From positions 1,245,001 to 1,309,000 of the forward strand of contig OY987266.1 of assembly GCA_963920665.1 (NCBI GenBank): 64,000 bases of DNA, in the 5' to 3' direction. Positions 23,909 through 34,885 of the stretch are shown one piece after another (the first letter of the stretch is position 1; each line of letters opens with the position of its first letter). A program made the translations under genes and the position numbers. This DNA is from Straminergon stramineum (taxonomy: Eukaryota; Streptophyta; Bryopsida; Hypnales; Calliergonaceae). The notes under the pieces are model-generated. The model saw only the letters and a list, made by a program, of their open reading frames with translations, searched no databases and was not told the DNA's origin.

Positions 23909-24538
23909 GGGCAATGGTCAACTTGGGGTATCCCAAAAGGTTGTCTTAACTAAAATGTTAGTCCACTCTCATGTGTCAAACGACCTCTTCTTCTAAATAT
24001 AATATAGTATGATTTCACAAAATGTGGTTTTAACTACCTAAACTAAGAATGTGTCAAGAAAAAAAAGTTCATCACAACCGAAGAATTTTAAGAATTTTTC
24101 ATGAATTTTTTAGTTGAAAAAGTAAGTTTTGTCCTATGTACATAAAATCCTCAATAACAACTTAACAAGCATTTGGAATATAAAATAATTTAATTTTAAT
24201 ATTTTTTTTGGATATGACTTATATTTAGTGGTCTAATATACAAAATAATTAATTTCATCAATAAAAATTTAATAAATTGTGCATTATGATGCTTGCAAAT
24301 CCCCAAATTTTAGTGTTTTTTCTCACATCTATGAATAGATCCATAAATTTCAAATTTCAAAAAACAACTGATGAGGAATAAACATTTTGATCTTGTTGAA
24401 GTGCAAGAATTTTTTTTTACATTTTAGGGTCTTCTAAATTGATCAAAATGAACAAATTAGACAAACTTTAGAGGTTTTAAACCAAAATCATCTAATTAGT
24501 GTGTCCAAAAAGTGATACCCTAAGTTGACCATTGCCCC
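23909..24538. mobile_element. Terminal-inverted-repeat element inserted in the tandem array
   Basis: About 630 bp, ending in inverted repeats GGGCAATGGTCAACTT (left) and the complement of AAGTTGACCATTGCCC (right), with similarity over about 24 bp. It splits a unit at CACCTA/GGTGTC. Flanks CTA (left) and TTA (right) suggest a short, mutated target duplication. A PIF/Harbinger-type MITE is possible from the GGGC end and 3 bp site, but this is not proven. No coding capacity. Confidence 0.65.
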
Positions 24539-25875
24539 TTAGGTGTCTTATATAAAAAGAAAACAAATTTAAATATCCTAAGAAAGTCTTACACCCCACT
24601 CAAGAGTTGTGGAAGAACTAGTACAATAGTACATTTTGACTAATGTGACTAATGCCCCTTTAGTCACATTAATCACATTAGTCAGAACTAAGCAAATCTT
24701 CCACAATATTTGCCTCTTGACTCAAATGATTATCCAATACATTCTCAACAATTTGAAAAAAATCCTAAACATGCAAGTGAACAAATGGAATTGGACATGC
24801 AACACCAATAACCAATTTGTCTTCAATTTTGGATTGGAAGTTAAGAAAATCCAAAAACTGTCAGAAAATCTAAAAATGCTTAATGCTACCAATATCTCAT
24901 ACCTTGGTATCTAATATAGTATAGAAAATATGTGCAAATTCAAAGAAAAATTTATACCTCCATTCAAGAATTGTGGAAGTTTTAGTAAATTGAATCTAAT
25001 GTGACTAATGTCCAAAGGGGCAATAGTCACATAAGCCACAACTAAGCAAATCTTCCACAATACTTACTTCTTGATTCAAAAAACTATCCAAGACATTTCA
25101 ATGAGTTGCAATAAATCCTAAGGAAGTATATAAACAAACAAAATTGGACATATTAATACCAATTTGTATTTATTTTTGGTTTGGGAGTTAAACAAACCAT
25201 TGTGAAAATAATCTAGAAGTGGCCAATATTCCCATAAACTTGGGTTGAGGTTTTTTATATTGTATAGAAAGCATGTACAAATTCTATGAAAATTGTACAT
25301 CTGCACTCAAGTGTTATAGAAGATTTTATACATTGTGACCCCATGATTGTAACCAATGCGATTAATCTCCAAAAGGGGTGTTAGTCACATTCACCACAAC
25401 TAAGCAAATCTTTAACAATATATACCTCTTCACTTAGAAAAATATCCAAGACATTTCCAACAATTGAAATAAATCCTAAACAAGCATATGAACATATAGA
25501 ATTGAATATATAAAGGCCAATTTGTATTTATTTTGAATTTGGGAGTGAATATAATCTAAAAACTATGAAAAAATCTAAAATGTTCAATACTCCTACAAAC
25601 ACGGACCTAGGTTTCTTTTATAGCATAGAAAACTTATATAAATTCTATGAAAATTTACACCCCTACTCAAGAGTTGTAGAAGATTTAGTACCAATGATGA
25701 CTATTGTGACTAATGCCTAAAAGATCGAAAGATTCACTGGTTACATTAGCCACAATTGAACAAATATTCTACAATACTTACCTCTTGACTCACAAGATTA
25801 TTCAAGACATTCCCAACAATTGCAATGCATCCTAAATACCTAAATAAGCATATGAACAAACAGAATCGAACATGT

Positions 25876-26633
25876 GGGTGATTGCAAGAAACACTTCATG
25901 TTTGTGGCTCAAAAATCCGATTTCTGGTTGTAGGACTAGCAGTACTATAGACTACTATCAATTTCGCTTGTCAGACTACATTTGCAAATTTCAATTGTCG
26001 ATTTTAGGCTCCTACAAATCTTAACCGTTGATTAGTACTATATAGTACTATGTAGTATTGTAGACTACTATGGAGTACTATAGAAGCCACTAGGAGTAGA
26101 AAATAGCAAAAAAAGGGTCTATGGACCTTTTCATTTTTAGTAATTCAAAAAAAATTCAAAAAATTCCTAGAAAGAAAGACATTTTTGTAGACAAGCCTGT
26201 TCTCACATTGCACCAAAAATTTCTTCAAAGAAAATTTTCTCTTGCCCGACAAATGTGCACGAACAATGGTCACTTTGGCCCCATGTAGACACCTCATGCA
26301 AAGGTTTTTGCAAAAAACTCTTTGTCTTTCATTGGAATGCAAGTTTCCCTCTAGCTTCTCGAATTTGTGGCTTTCAATTCGCATTTTTGGGTACAACTTT
26401 AGCTCAAAAAAAACCCCAAATGGCCAAGGTAGACACCCAATCAAGATCACTTTAAAAATAGTACAATAATTTTTTTTTAAATCCAAAATATACAAAATGT
26501 GTGAAACTTTTATGTGTACCTTCATTCTAAATTTCAAGACAAATGGACTTACGATGCAAAAGTTATGACTAAAAAACCACAAGTCCGAGGGCAAGGGGAC
26601 AAAAAATAGGACAAATGTTTCTTGCAATCACCC
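25876..26633. mobile_element. 758 bp terminal-inverted-repeat element with ATGT target duplication
   Basis: Ends are perfect 18 bp inverted repeats (GGGTGATTGCAAGAAACA and its complement). ATGT flanks both sides (25872-25875 and 26634-26637). Other units of the array show the uninterrupted form GGACATGTCAACACC, which confirms the insertion point. No transposase seen, so it is non-autonomous. Superfamily unassigned. Confidence 0.85.
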
Positions 26634-27395
26634 ATGTCAACACCAATTTGTATTTATTTTTTATTTGGGGAGTTAAAATATTGCAAAAATAATCTAAAAG
26701 TATCCTATGCTCCCTCAAGCTTGCACTTAAGTGTCCAATATAGTGCAGACTGTAGAGAATATATTCAAATTCAAAAAAATTGTACTCCCCCTCAAAAGTT
26801 TTGGAAAGATTAAGTACATTAAGTATGATGTAACTAATGCCCAAAAGGAGCATTAGTCACATTCGTCACAACTAAGCAAATCTTCCACAATACATTCCAT
26901 GACTCAAAAGATTATTGAAGACATTCTTGAAAGTTGAATTAAACCCTAATCAAGCACATGAACAAATGGAATTGGGCACGTCAAACACCAATTTGGATTT
27001 ATTTCAAATGGTTTAAAAGGTAAAACAATCCAAAATATATGAATAAATCTAAAAAGATTCGAATGCCTCCATAAACTTAGACCTAGATTTCTTATATAGT
27101 ATAGAAATCATATGAATGAAAATTCTAAGAAAAATAAAATTTTACACACCCACCTTGACAAATGTGACTAATGCTTAAAAGGGGCATTAGTAACATTAAC
27201 CAAAACGTACTAAGCAAATCTTCTAGAGTATTCACCTCTAGACTCAAAAGATTATCCAAAACATTCCCCAAAGTTGAAATAAATCCTAAACAAGCATATG
27301 AACCAATTGAATTAGACATATGTCAAACCCCTATTTGTATTTATTTTTTTGTTTGGAAGGTAAAACAATCCAAAAATTGTGAAAACATCTAAGAG

Positions 27396-30300
27396 TGATG
27401 TGGATCCGTTGGTTGGAGTGAAGTCAATCTGAAGCCATCGCGAACTACATCGTGTGATCGTGTGATATAAATATAGTGTTTAGTGTTTCCGGTGTTCCAG
27501 TGTTTGTAATGGTTGGTTATAAAGCGGTGGTGTTCACTAGTGTCCCTCTCAAACTCAGCATTCTAGACGCCGGATTCTTGTATGGCGTGACAAATTCATT
27601 AATTAATTGCTGGCGTTTTTCTACTCCGAAGTTGTCTTCGGGTTTTATAACAGTAACCGAGAAACAGATAGACATAGGCGTTTCTCCTGTGTTTTAGTCA
27701 CTGTTGTATTTACTCGGTGTTCTTGAGACTGAACGCAGGGTGGTCTAGAAGAGGAAAAGCATGATGACGGTTTGCTTCAAGTTATGTGACTGAAAGATGG
27801 TTGGCAAGCTGCGCGCTTGTGTCCTCTTTGTAGTTAGCACTGCTTCTTGTCTCTGTGAAGTGATTGCTTTGACCTGCTTGAACTTTCTTCTAGTCAGAGA
27901 AGATAAAAAATTTTAGATGAAGGAATGATGTGATGCCAATGTGAAATAGCATGCTTCCGAAGATTGGGTTGTTCCTGAGGGAGAATAGCTATTTCCTCAC
28001 TTGCTAAATGCATTCAATTTTTTCAAGAGGTCGTTCATGCCAAAGTTACAGTAAGCCGTTTGAGTGCGTGTTTCCAATTTTCAGTGGTTTTGCATTTCGT
28101 ATTTATTGATCGATCCGTTTGAACAGCTTACCTCATCCAATATTCTGATGTTTTGCTCCAGGTTGAGTCCATGGAACTTGAGCTCACTAATAAAGCTACA
28201 GCAAAAGCCTAATTGCAAGTGCATATAGAGCCGTGGATGCCACCCCGGGGTACACCTGCCGAGGAAACTACGGTTGTGCACATGGAGAAGCTCTCAGGTC
28301 GTGCATGTTACTGGAACGATGACATTCTTAGGCAATATTTCCGTCATATTTTGTGGATTTCCTGACTCTCAATGTAAGCTTATTTGTAAAGAAGTTCAAG
28401 CTTGAGGTCGTTTCATGTGGCTCCTTATTTACATTCCTGCTTATGGGCAATGACTATTTCTTTACCTGTAATTATTGAAGTCGTGGTTTTCGATAGGATT
28501 GCTCAGAACTCAGTTGCTGCTATGTTTTCATCTTTAACCCTCAGAGGTCGCTAACTTATTGAGGAACATGACTCTGCATTGTCTGTGATGTTTTCTGACG
28601 ACAACCATGCATGCTTGTTTCATCACATCGAGCATCACATGCAACTATGCAAGCACAAGTTAAGGCATCCGTGTCTAATCCTTTTATTCAAAACCAAAAA
28701 TTCTTTCATCATGCTACCATGCTGTGAAAATGTAATTATCAAATGGCCAATGTAACTGTTGTGTTCTCTAATCTGCAACATGCGGGAGACGTAGAGTAGG
28801 TGTCATGACTCAAAAAAACATGCAGCGAAGTAAGAGACAAAGAACTGTGTCCTGGAATACAAATTTGTAGGTTTAGAAGAGGAAGGCCACACGTCATGTA
28901 CTTTACAGAGTACCTGAAAAGTCTTGAATTTACGAACCATTAACGAAGAACAAAAGTTCAGGAACATGTGGATGTGCCCTGTCTCCTCATGTCTTCTATT
29001 ACACTCAAAGTTAATTTCAGCGGCCATTGCAATGAGGAAGAGCAGCAGGTATTACAAAATTGAAGTCATCTGCATGATGTTTCAAAATTCTCTACTTGAG
29101 AAAGCTAAAGTATGCTAAGTATGTAATCCACCTGCTGCTTTAACGTTTCCTTACATTTTCGAAAACTTAACCATGACAGAGCAGTTTCTTTGGGCTTCAA
29201 CCAAGAGCATGTTCACCTGGGTTGGACAGGTACGTCGAAGCTGCTCTGCGACCAACAACTTCTGTTGCTGCACAATTAGCTTGCTGCATTGACGTCGATT
29301 CACAGAGCGGAGGACTGAGAGAAGTTCACAGGAGACCAATGTTGTTGCCGAATTAAGCTGCGTGGCCGTATTGCATGAAAGGAAGGGTGCACAAACTATG
29401 TCTGCAGACAATTCCGAAATACGAATTCGGAGATTGAAGCTAATGGTCTAAAATGCTATAGGAAAAAAACAAACCAACTTAACGTCGACTACGCAAAGAA
29501 TTGGTACTTTAACAGAAACCAGAATTCATCTGTGGATCAATGCAACAAGATGAACGCACCATCGGCACGAACGAAGACTTCATCATGATCGTCTTTTCGA
29601 AGGACTTGTTACTCGCATGTGAGAATCCTTCGTCCTGACCGGTAGCACTTGTTAGTAACCTTGTTTGTCTGCATTATCTGTGTGCTGCAGTGCAAGACAA
29701 ATGAAAGAAAGAAATGTACATAACTAGCGAAAAGGGTTTGGACAGAGAACAGTTAGGAAGTGGCGGCATATGTGAACGAAGAGAAAAAAATAGGAGGTTG
29801 ATGAAAGGGCAGGAGTCACTTACCTGCACTGCAACTCATGAGGTACGACATGGATTTTTCATAATGTCTTTTGATACTGCAATAATCTGTTGATTATTTC
29901 GAGTTCAATATAATCTTTCAGGATCTTGGAAGCATGTACCACCTCCAGCTAGATGTGCATGACCTAGACCACTGTGAATAGTGGAGAGTTCAACGAAAGA
30001 CTTGATGATTGCGGAACAACTCCAGAAGTCCACATCCGAAATGAGTGATGGGCACTTCTCATATATGAGTGTGGATGTACAATTTTCTTCGAATTTGCAT
30101 GCACTACTCATATATCGATCAGTATAGAGACGTGGGAACCGCTTTTAATTTTTAATAAACTCGTTATGTTAACCTTGGATTGAAATTGTGGAGACTCAAG
30201 TACCAGAAATTCGCAACGTCACTTATGTTACTGTGTATAAATCCTAAATCTGTCCGTGAAGGGGGCGGTGGCGCGGTTTGTGTATCCAGATGGACTGACC

Positions 30301-30645
30301 CACTAGTATTAACGGATACCTATGAGACGTCAAACACCAAAGCTAAATTGATATGGTGAAGTCTTGTTTAGCTCATATCGGTACTCGCTAACTATGGAGA
30401 CTTTTGCCGATGATTTTGGAGGAGTTCAAGACGACATCGGGATGTTTCCTTTTGCATTAGAATCAAGGATTGTCCTACCTGCCGAAATTTAGCAAAAGGA
30501 CATGCCCGGATGGTAAATTCGGGTGGAAATGTCCCAAAAGAAATTTTGAATGTTAGGTGATTGTAAATATAATGCATATATTTAGATAGAAGTTTCTTGG
30601 AATGTACTATTTGACAATCCATATGGCATTGATGGAAGGCCTTAA
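27396..30645. other. Unannotated region, possibly with relic exons
   Basis: No gene recognised. About 27400-27720 and 28130-28320 are richer in GC than the surroundings. At 28159 a CAG acceptor-like site precedes a short frame reading VESMELELTNKATAKA then, after one stop, PWMPPRGTPAEETTVVHMEK; it resembles coding sequence but matches no family I know. The rest shows nothing definite. Confidence 0.3.
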
Positions 30646-31964
30646 CCCTACAGTTCTTTTACTCTATTTTCACCAAAAACGCTCAAAAAATTGCCATTTC
30701 TAGTACAAGGACCAAATTTTAGAAAAAAACCGTTTTGGGACAAATGTAATAGTAGGATCTTTTAGTATTCTGGTTTGAGAAGATGTTGAAAAAAATTTAG
30801 AGACTTTTAACATGTGGATTGAAAGATATAAGCATTTGAATTAACATAAATCTTTTTGTTGGCCCTGTGAAAAACATGGCAACAACACTTCACAAGGTCA
30901 CTTTTGTACAAAAAAATGTCCATGTTGGTGGTGTTTATTTAAATTCATTCTTCTAGGCTTGTAGGTTACATGCTAGAAAATTTTTAGATCATTTGGAATT
31001 GTACAACATATAGGAAAAAAATAGTAAATAGAAAGAAGTAAAGAATTATTTAAAATATTAAATTATTAAGAATTTATTTATGGAATTGAAAAATGCCAAT
31101 CCCAATAGTTGTATTGTTGTAATAAACAATCTACATACTACAATTTTATTTTTTTCCAAAAATATTGAAAATTGAATTAAATAAAGGACTTCGAAGTTTA
31201 TTTTAGAGTAGAGAATCCATAACTATCCACAAACATTAGAGAAAGTTTGGACTCTTCGGAGGGCTGCCAGGAAGTGCCGGCAAGGACCCTCACTATATTA
31301 CATTTATTTTGCTTGAGGAAATTTTCCCCTATTTATGCACTTAGTCACTTGCAAATGTTAGAGCATTCACTATAAAGTACTATTAGTAACAATTGTGACA
31401 AGTGTTGTTTTGAAATTTGAAAGTACCCCCGAAGGACCTGAGTACCTCCCTCTGACAATTGTGAAATAGAAAACTAAAATATACTTTTGGAACTCCTGAT
31501 ATTCACACAAGGTGAATCTTTGTTTTGTTAGAAAATTCCCTCTTTTTAGTAGCTTCAATAGGTTCCAGAAATAGACTAGTTCGTCAAACCTTGGCATCCC
31601 TCCGGAGAGTCCAAACTTTCTCTAATGACTAAAACTCCTCATAACTTTCACCTCATTGATTAGAATAGAATTATTCAAAGCTTTCAATGTATATATAAAT
31701 CTAGAAAACTAATTTCAAATTTTTGTTTCTAAAAATATGATTTTTTTTAATCTACCTAATTACCTGACCAAAGAAAAAAACTACATATCATATGATAAAT
31801 TTTTAACCATGTAATCAAATGTTATGAAAATTGTTGGGCCTAAGAGAAAAAACCTCATCCCCATGTTGTGTGAAAATTTCAAAGAAAAAAAGTAAAAATT
31901 CCATTTGTAGTAAGCTACCCAAAATCGCTATGTTCCCAAAGAACGTAGCTTGGTCTTTTAGGGG
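30646..31964. mobile_element. piggyBac-like element of family A, nearly complete copy
   Basis: Flanked by TTAA (30642-30645) and TGAA (31965-31968). The 5' end CCCTACAG and 3' end CTTTTAGGGG correspond to the ends of element A; the 3' TGGTCTTTTAGGGG matches closely. Removing the nested 394 bp element leaves about 925 bp, near the 903 bp of A. No open frame of note, so it is a non-autonomous element. Confidence 0.75.
31234..31627. mobile_element. 394 bp terminal-inverted-repeat element
   Basis: Inverted repeats of about 30 bp with one mismatch: the left end starts CATTAGAGAAAGTTTGGACT and the right end is its complement, with weaker similarity continuing inward. It interrupts the family A copy at 30646-31964. 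The target duplication is unclear because the ends merge into TTA/TAA. Non-coding. Confidence 0.75.
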
Positions 31965-31968
31965 TGAA

Positions 31969-33102
31969 TTTATGTGGATTTTTTGACACCTTTAAAATAA
32001 TGGAAAATTTTAGTTTTGTAGTGAATGAAAAGGTTGTAGTAGATGTATGTATGAATATGTAGGTGCATATACTTCTACAGTAGTTGAATTGTGTACAATT
32101 CATGTTTTGTAGTTGAAGTGTGAAAATTATCTAGAGAGGACTTCTCCAAGACTTGAGAATTCCGGAATAAGTTAGTTTAGGGAATACTTGAGTCACTATA
32201 TAAAGGGAAATCATTCAAATGAAGCATAACAATTCTTCAAGAGGTGGAGGCCATAGAGGAAAGTACAATAGGAGCAACACGAAGGTAGAATGCTCAGAAA
32301 GTGTCCATCTAAGGGAAAAGAGCCCTCTGTGAATAATTCTGTAATTGAAAATGTTTATTACATTTTTTTGGTAGGAAGAAAAATGAAGAACACATCAGTG
32401 AGAATTTTTATCAAAAATTTCTGATTGTGCATGAAGTAGAAACAATTTTTCAAAGTGGAAGGGGTGTTGGTTGCTCTTTATACTCATAGGCTCCACCAGT
32501 TATCAATGAAAATATGGCTTTAAACAGAGTAAGTGAGTCTAGAAAGTGAGAAATACAATGCTTAGGTTGTTCTTGTGAGTCCTTAATGTGTCTACTTGAT
32601 ATCAAAAATGATGCAATGGGCATGTCTATACTCCCCACTAAAAAGTCTAACAAATCATTACTTCACAATTCACTCACCACTGTCAGAAAGAATTTACTAT
32701 GCTTCATTAATTACATTTCAGAATTTGCTCAAAGTATCTTAGTTAAGGACTCATTCATGAGTGAAGATTGCACATTCTAGTCACCCCTTTCACTTGATGA
32801 GTACTCAAAAATGGTGCACATATGACTGCAATTTATTTCCACACAGAGTTTCTTCCATATAAACAACCCTGTGCACTATTTATGGGACTTTTGTAGGGGT
32901 AGTTCTTAATGCCCAAATTGTTTTCGAGCCATCTCCTACAATACAAGAAAGAAAGGGTCTACAAACACGTCATGACATGTGTTGTTACATCTGTGCCGTG
33001 GATGGTTAGGTACATTAGTTATTGAGTTGTATTGGACAAGGTTTGGCCATTCAATGAGGTGGGCCTCAAATCCAATGTATTTGCTGATTAATTTTTTAAC
33101 CT
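31969..33102. other. AT-rich region downstream of the MscS-like gene
   Basis: No gene seen. About 33000-33100 weakly resembles 8800-8900, the left edge of the shared MscS-like 3' block. Confidence 0.35.
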
Positions 33103-33106
33103 TTAA

Positions 33107-34065
33107 CCCCTCACGCCTAAGGGGACCAAAAGTGTCCTCGGTTCAAATTCAAAGTGCTGTAACTTTTGCATCTGATGTCCGAATTCAATAAAAGTTGTTG
33201 GAAAGTTTGCGCTCTATATTCTAGTTTTTGTGGTAAAATTTTCAAATCAATACAAGATTTTCTGAATTTTTGGAAGCCAATCGAAGTTCACAAGTTCAAT
33301 TTGAATTCAGCAAACTGCATTTGATGGCTGTAACTTCGGGGGCTTGTATCTCCTTCATCCAAAGTTTGTTTTCAAGAAAATTTGTTGGATTATGTTCCCC
33401 TTTAAGTATAGTTATTGTGGTAGAATTCTCATGTCAATCCAAGTTGTTTTGAATGTCTAGGATCAATTCGAAGTTCAAAATCACGACATTAATGGATTAC
33501 AATGAACTTTAGCGGCTTGTTTCTTCTTTGTACAATGTTCATTTCCAGTAATTTTTTTGGAAAAGTTGCGTATACTAGTCTAGTTTGTGTATATAAAATT
33601 TCATATCAATCCAAGAAGTTATAAGTGACTGAGAAGCATTTTAGTAGAAGGAGGTTCAGTTTTTGATGTTTTTTTTGCAACTATACTTGCTATTTTTTGA
33701 CATTTCAAAGTCATTTTGCAAACACAATGAGTCAATTAAATGATATTTTTTTTCATCAATGTGTTTTTATGCTTATTTTAAATCACTTTATAGTTTAAAG
33801 TTTCTTCATTTGAGTAGATTTAGAAACCGAATTTCGCCTCCAAATGCATTTTTAGGAAAAATTCAGCATCCTTTTTGAACACTAAAACATTATAATCTTG
33901 AAATCTGTGAGGTCAAATGACACCAAATTTGATGTATGTAATCTGCAACAAGTGAACTACAAGATCGTATGGTTGAGATCTCTATAACTCAGTGAAAATT
34001 ATATCTATAATACTTCCAAAAAAATGCTGTTTTTTGACCTGTTTAGGTCTTTGGGCAGTGAGGGG
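33107..34065. mobile_element. piggyBac-like element D, 959 bp
   Basis: Bounded by TTAA at 33103-33106 and 34066-34069. The left end CCCCTCACGCC and the right end GGCAGTGAGGGG are imperfect inverted repeats. Inside is a roughly 200 bp direct duplication (blocks beginning CTGTAACTT). No transposase, so non-autonomous. The paralogous block at 8.9 kb has a single TTAA (8900-8903) at the equivalent point, which marks the empty site. Confidence 0.8.
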
Positions 34066-34069
34066 TTAA

Positions 34070-34885
34070 TCTGCTTCATTGTTTCGATTCTGGACAACTA
34101 AAAAAGAAAAGACTAAGAATGAATCAAAATATAACAACTATTCAAGTCCAACATGCCAGAGTTTTTATAACTTCATTCCACAGTACGCTTCCAATGAACC
34201 AAAGTAATCACTGACAGTACTTCCTTTACAGCTTGAACTTGCAATTCGGTAAAACTGATAACTAACCCATTTGCTTTGATAACAACTTTGTACTCCTATA
34301 GAATACTCTTTGTTTGGAAAGGATTTGTTACCTGAGGGTTGGGTATTGTGAAAATTCGTCAAAATGTTTTGAAGCCCCTGCAGAACATTGGTGTGGATAC
34401 AATTTTTTTCTTCAGTGCAATATAGTTTCAAGTCAAGAGCACCTTTACAAGGATCAACTAAGGTAGAGGATTCTCAAACCGTTACTAATACCAACAACTC
34501 ATCTACTCGTACACTTTTGTCTGCCTTCCATTAGCATGTTAAATCTAAGAAAGATTTAGCTCAACGTGTATATCCACTCCTCTTTGAATGCAAATTAGGG
34601 TTGTCTAATATTCCTTCACTAATGGTCTACCAACTACCATGTTGAAATTGCATAAGAAATTTATACTCAAGAAGAAAATTTGATCTCACAAGATTTCACT
34701 ATTGTTCCCAAAGATCTGTCTAATACCACACTCCTACAAGTTCTAAATAGTGGTACAAAGAGTATCCTTTGCCTAAGTGTGGACCACTTCCTTCAATTGG
34801 TGCAAATTACAATGAGTTTTGGTCATGGAAAACATCCTAAGTGGAATTATGTAAAACACTTCCATGGATGAGATCTCCATGGTGG
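34070..34885. other. 3' flank of the MscS-like gene, shared with 8.9 kb
   Basis: Collinear with about 8905-9700. It probably holds the 3' UTR and downstream DNA of the MscS-like gene. No other gene seen. Confidence 0.5.

Larger units (their letters stand above)
23780..27395. repeat. Diverged tandem array of about 355 bp units
   Basis: The anchor AGCAAATCTT or close variants recurs at 24691, 25045, 25403, about 25758, 26875 and 27213. Spacings are about 355, except 1117 across an inserted 758 bp element plus its 4 bp duplication, which again leaves about 355; the last spacing is 338. Each unit holds a palindrome of the form GTGACTAATGCC-spacer-GGCATTAGTCAC, then conserved blocks such as AATTGGACATGTCAACACC. 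The array begins and ends inside units. It is satellite-like, with no coding potential. Confidence 0.8.

Noticed and set aside
23780..27395. CRISPR-like array
   Set aside because: Units are about 355 bp and diverged along their whole length, with no short identical repeats and unique spacers; a eukaryotic tandem repeat.
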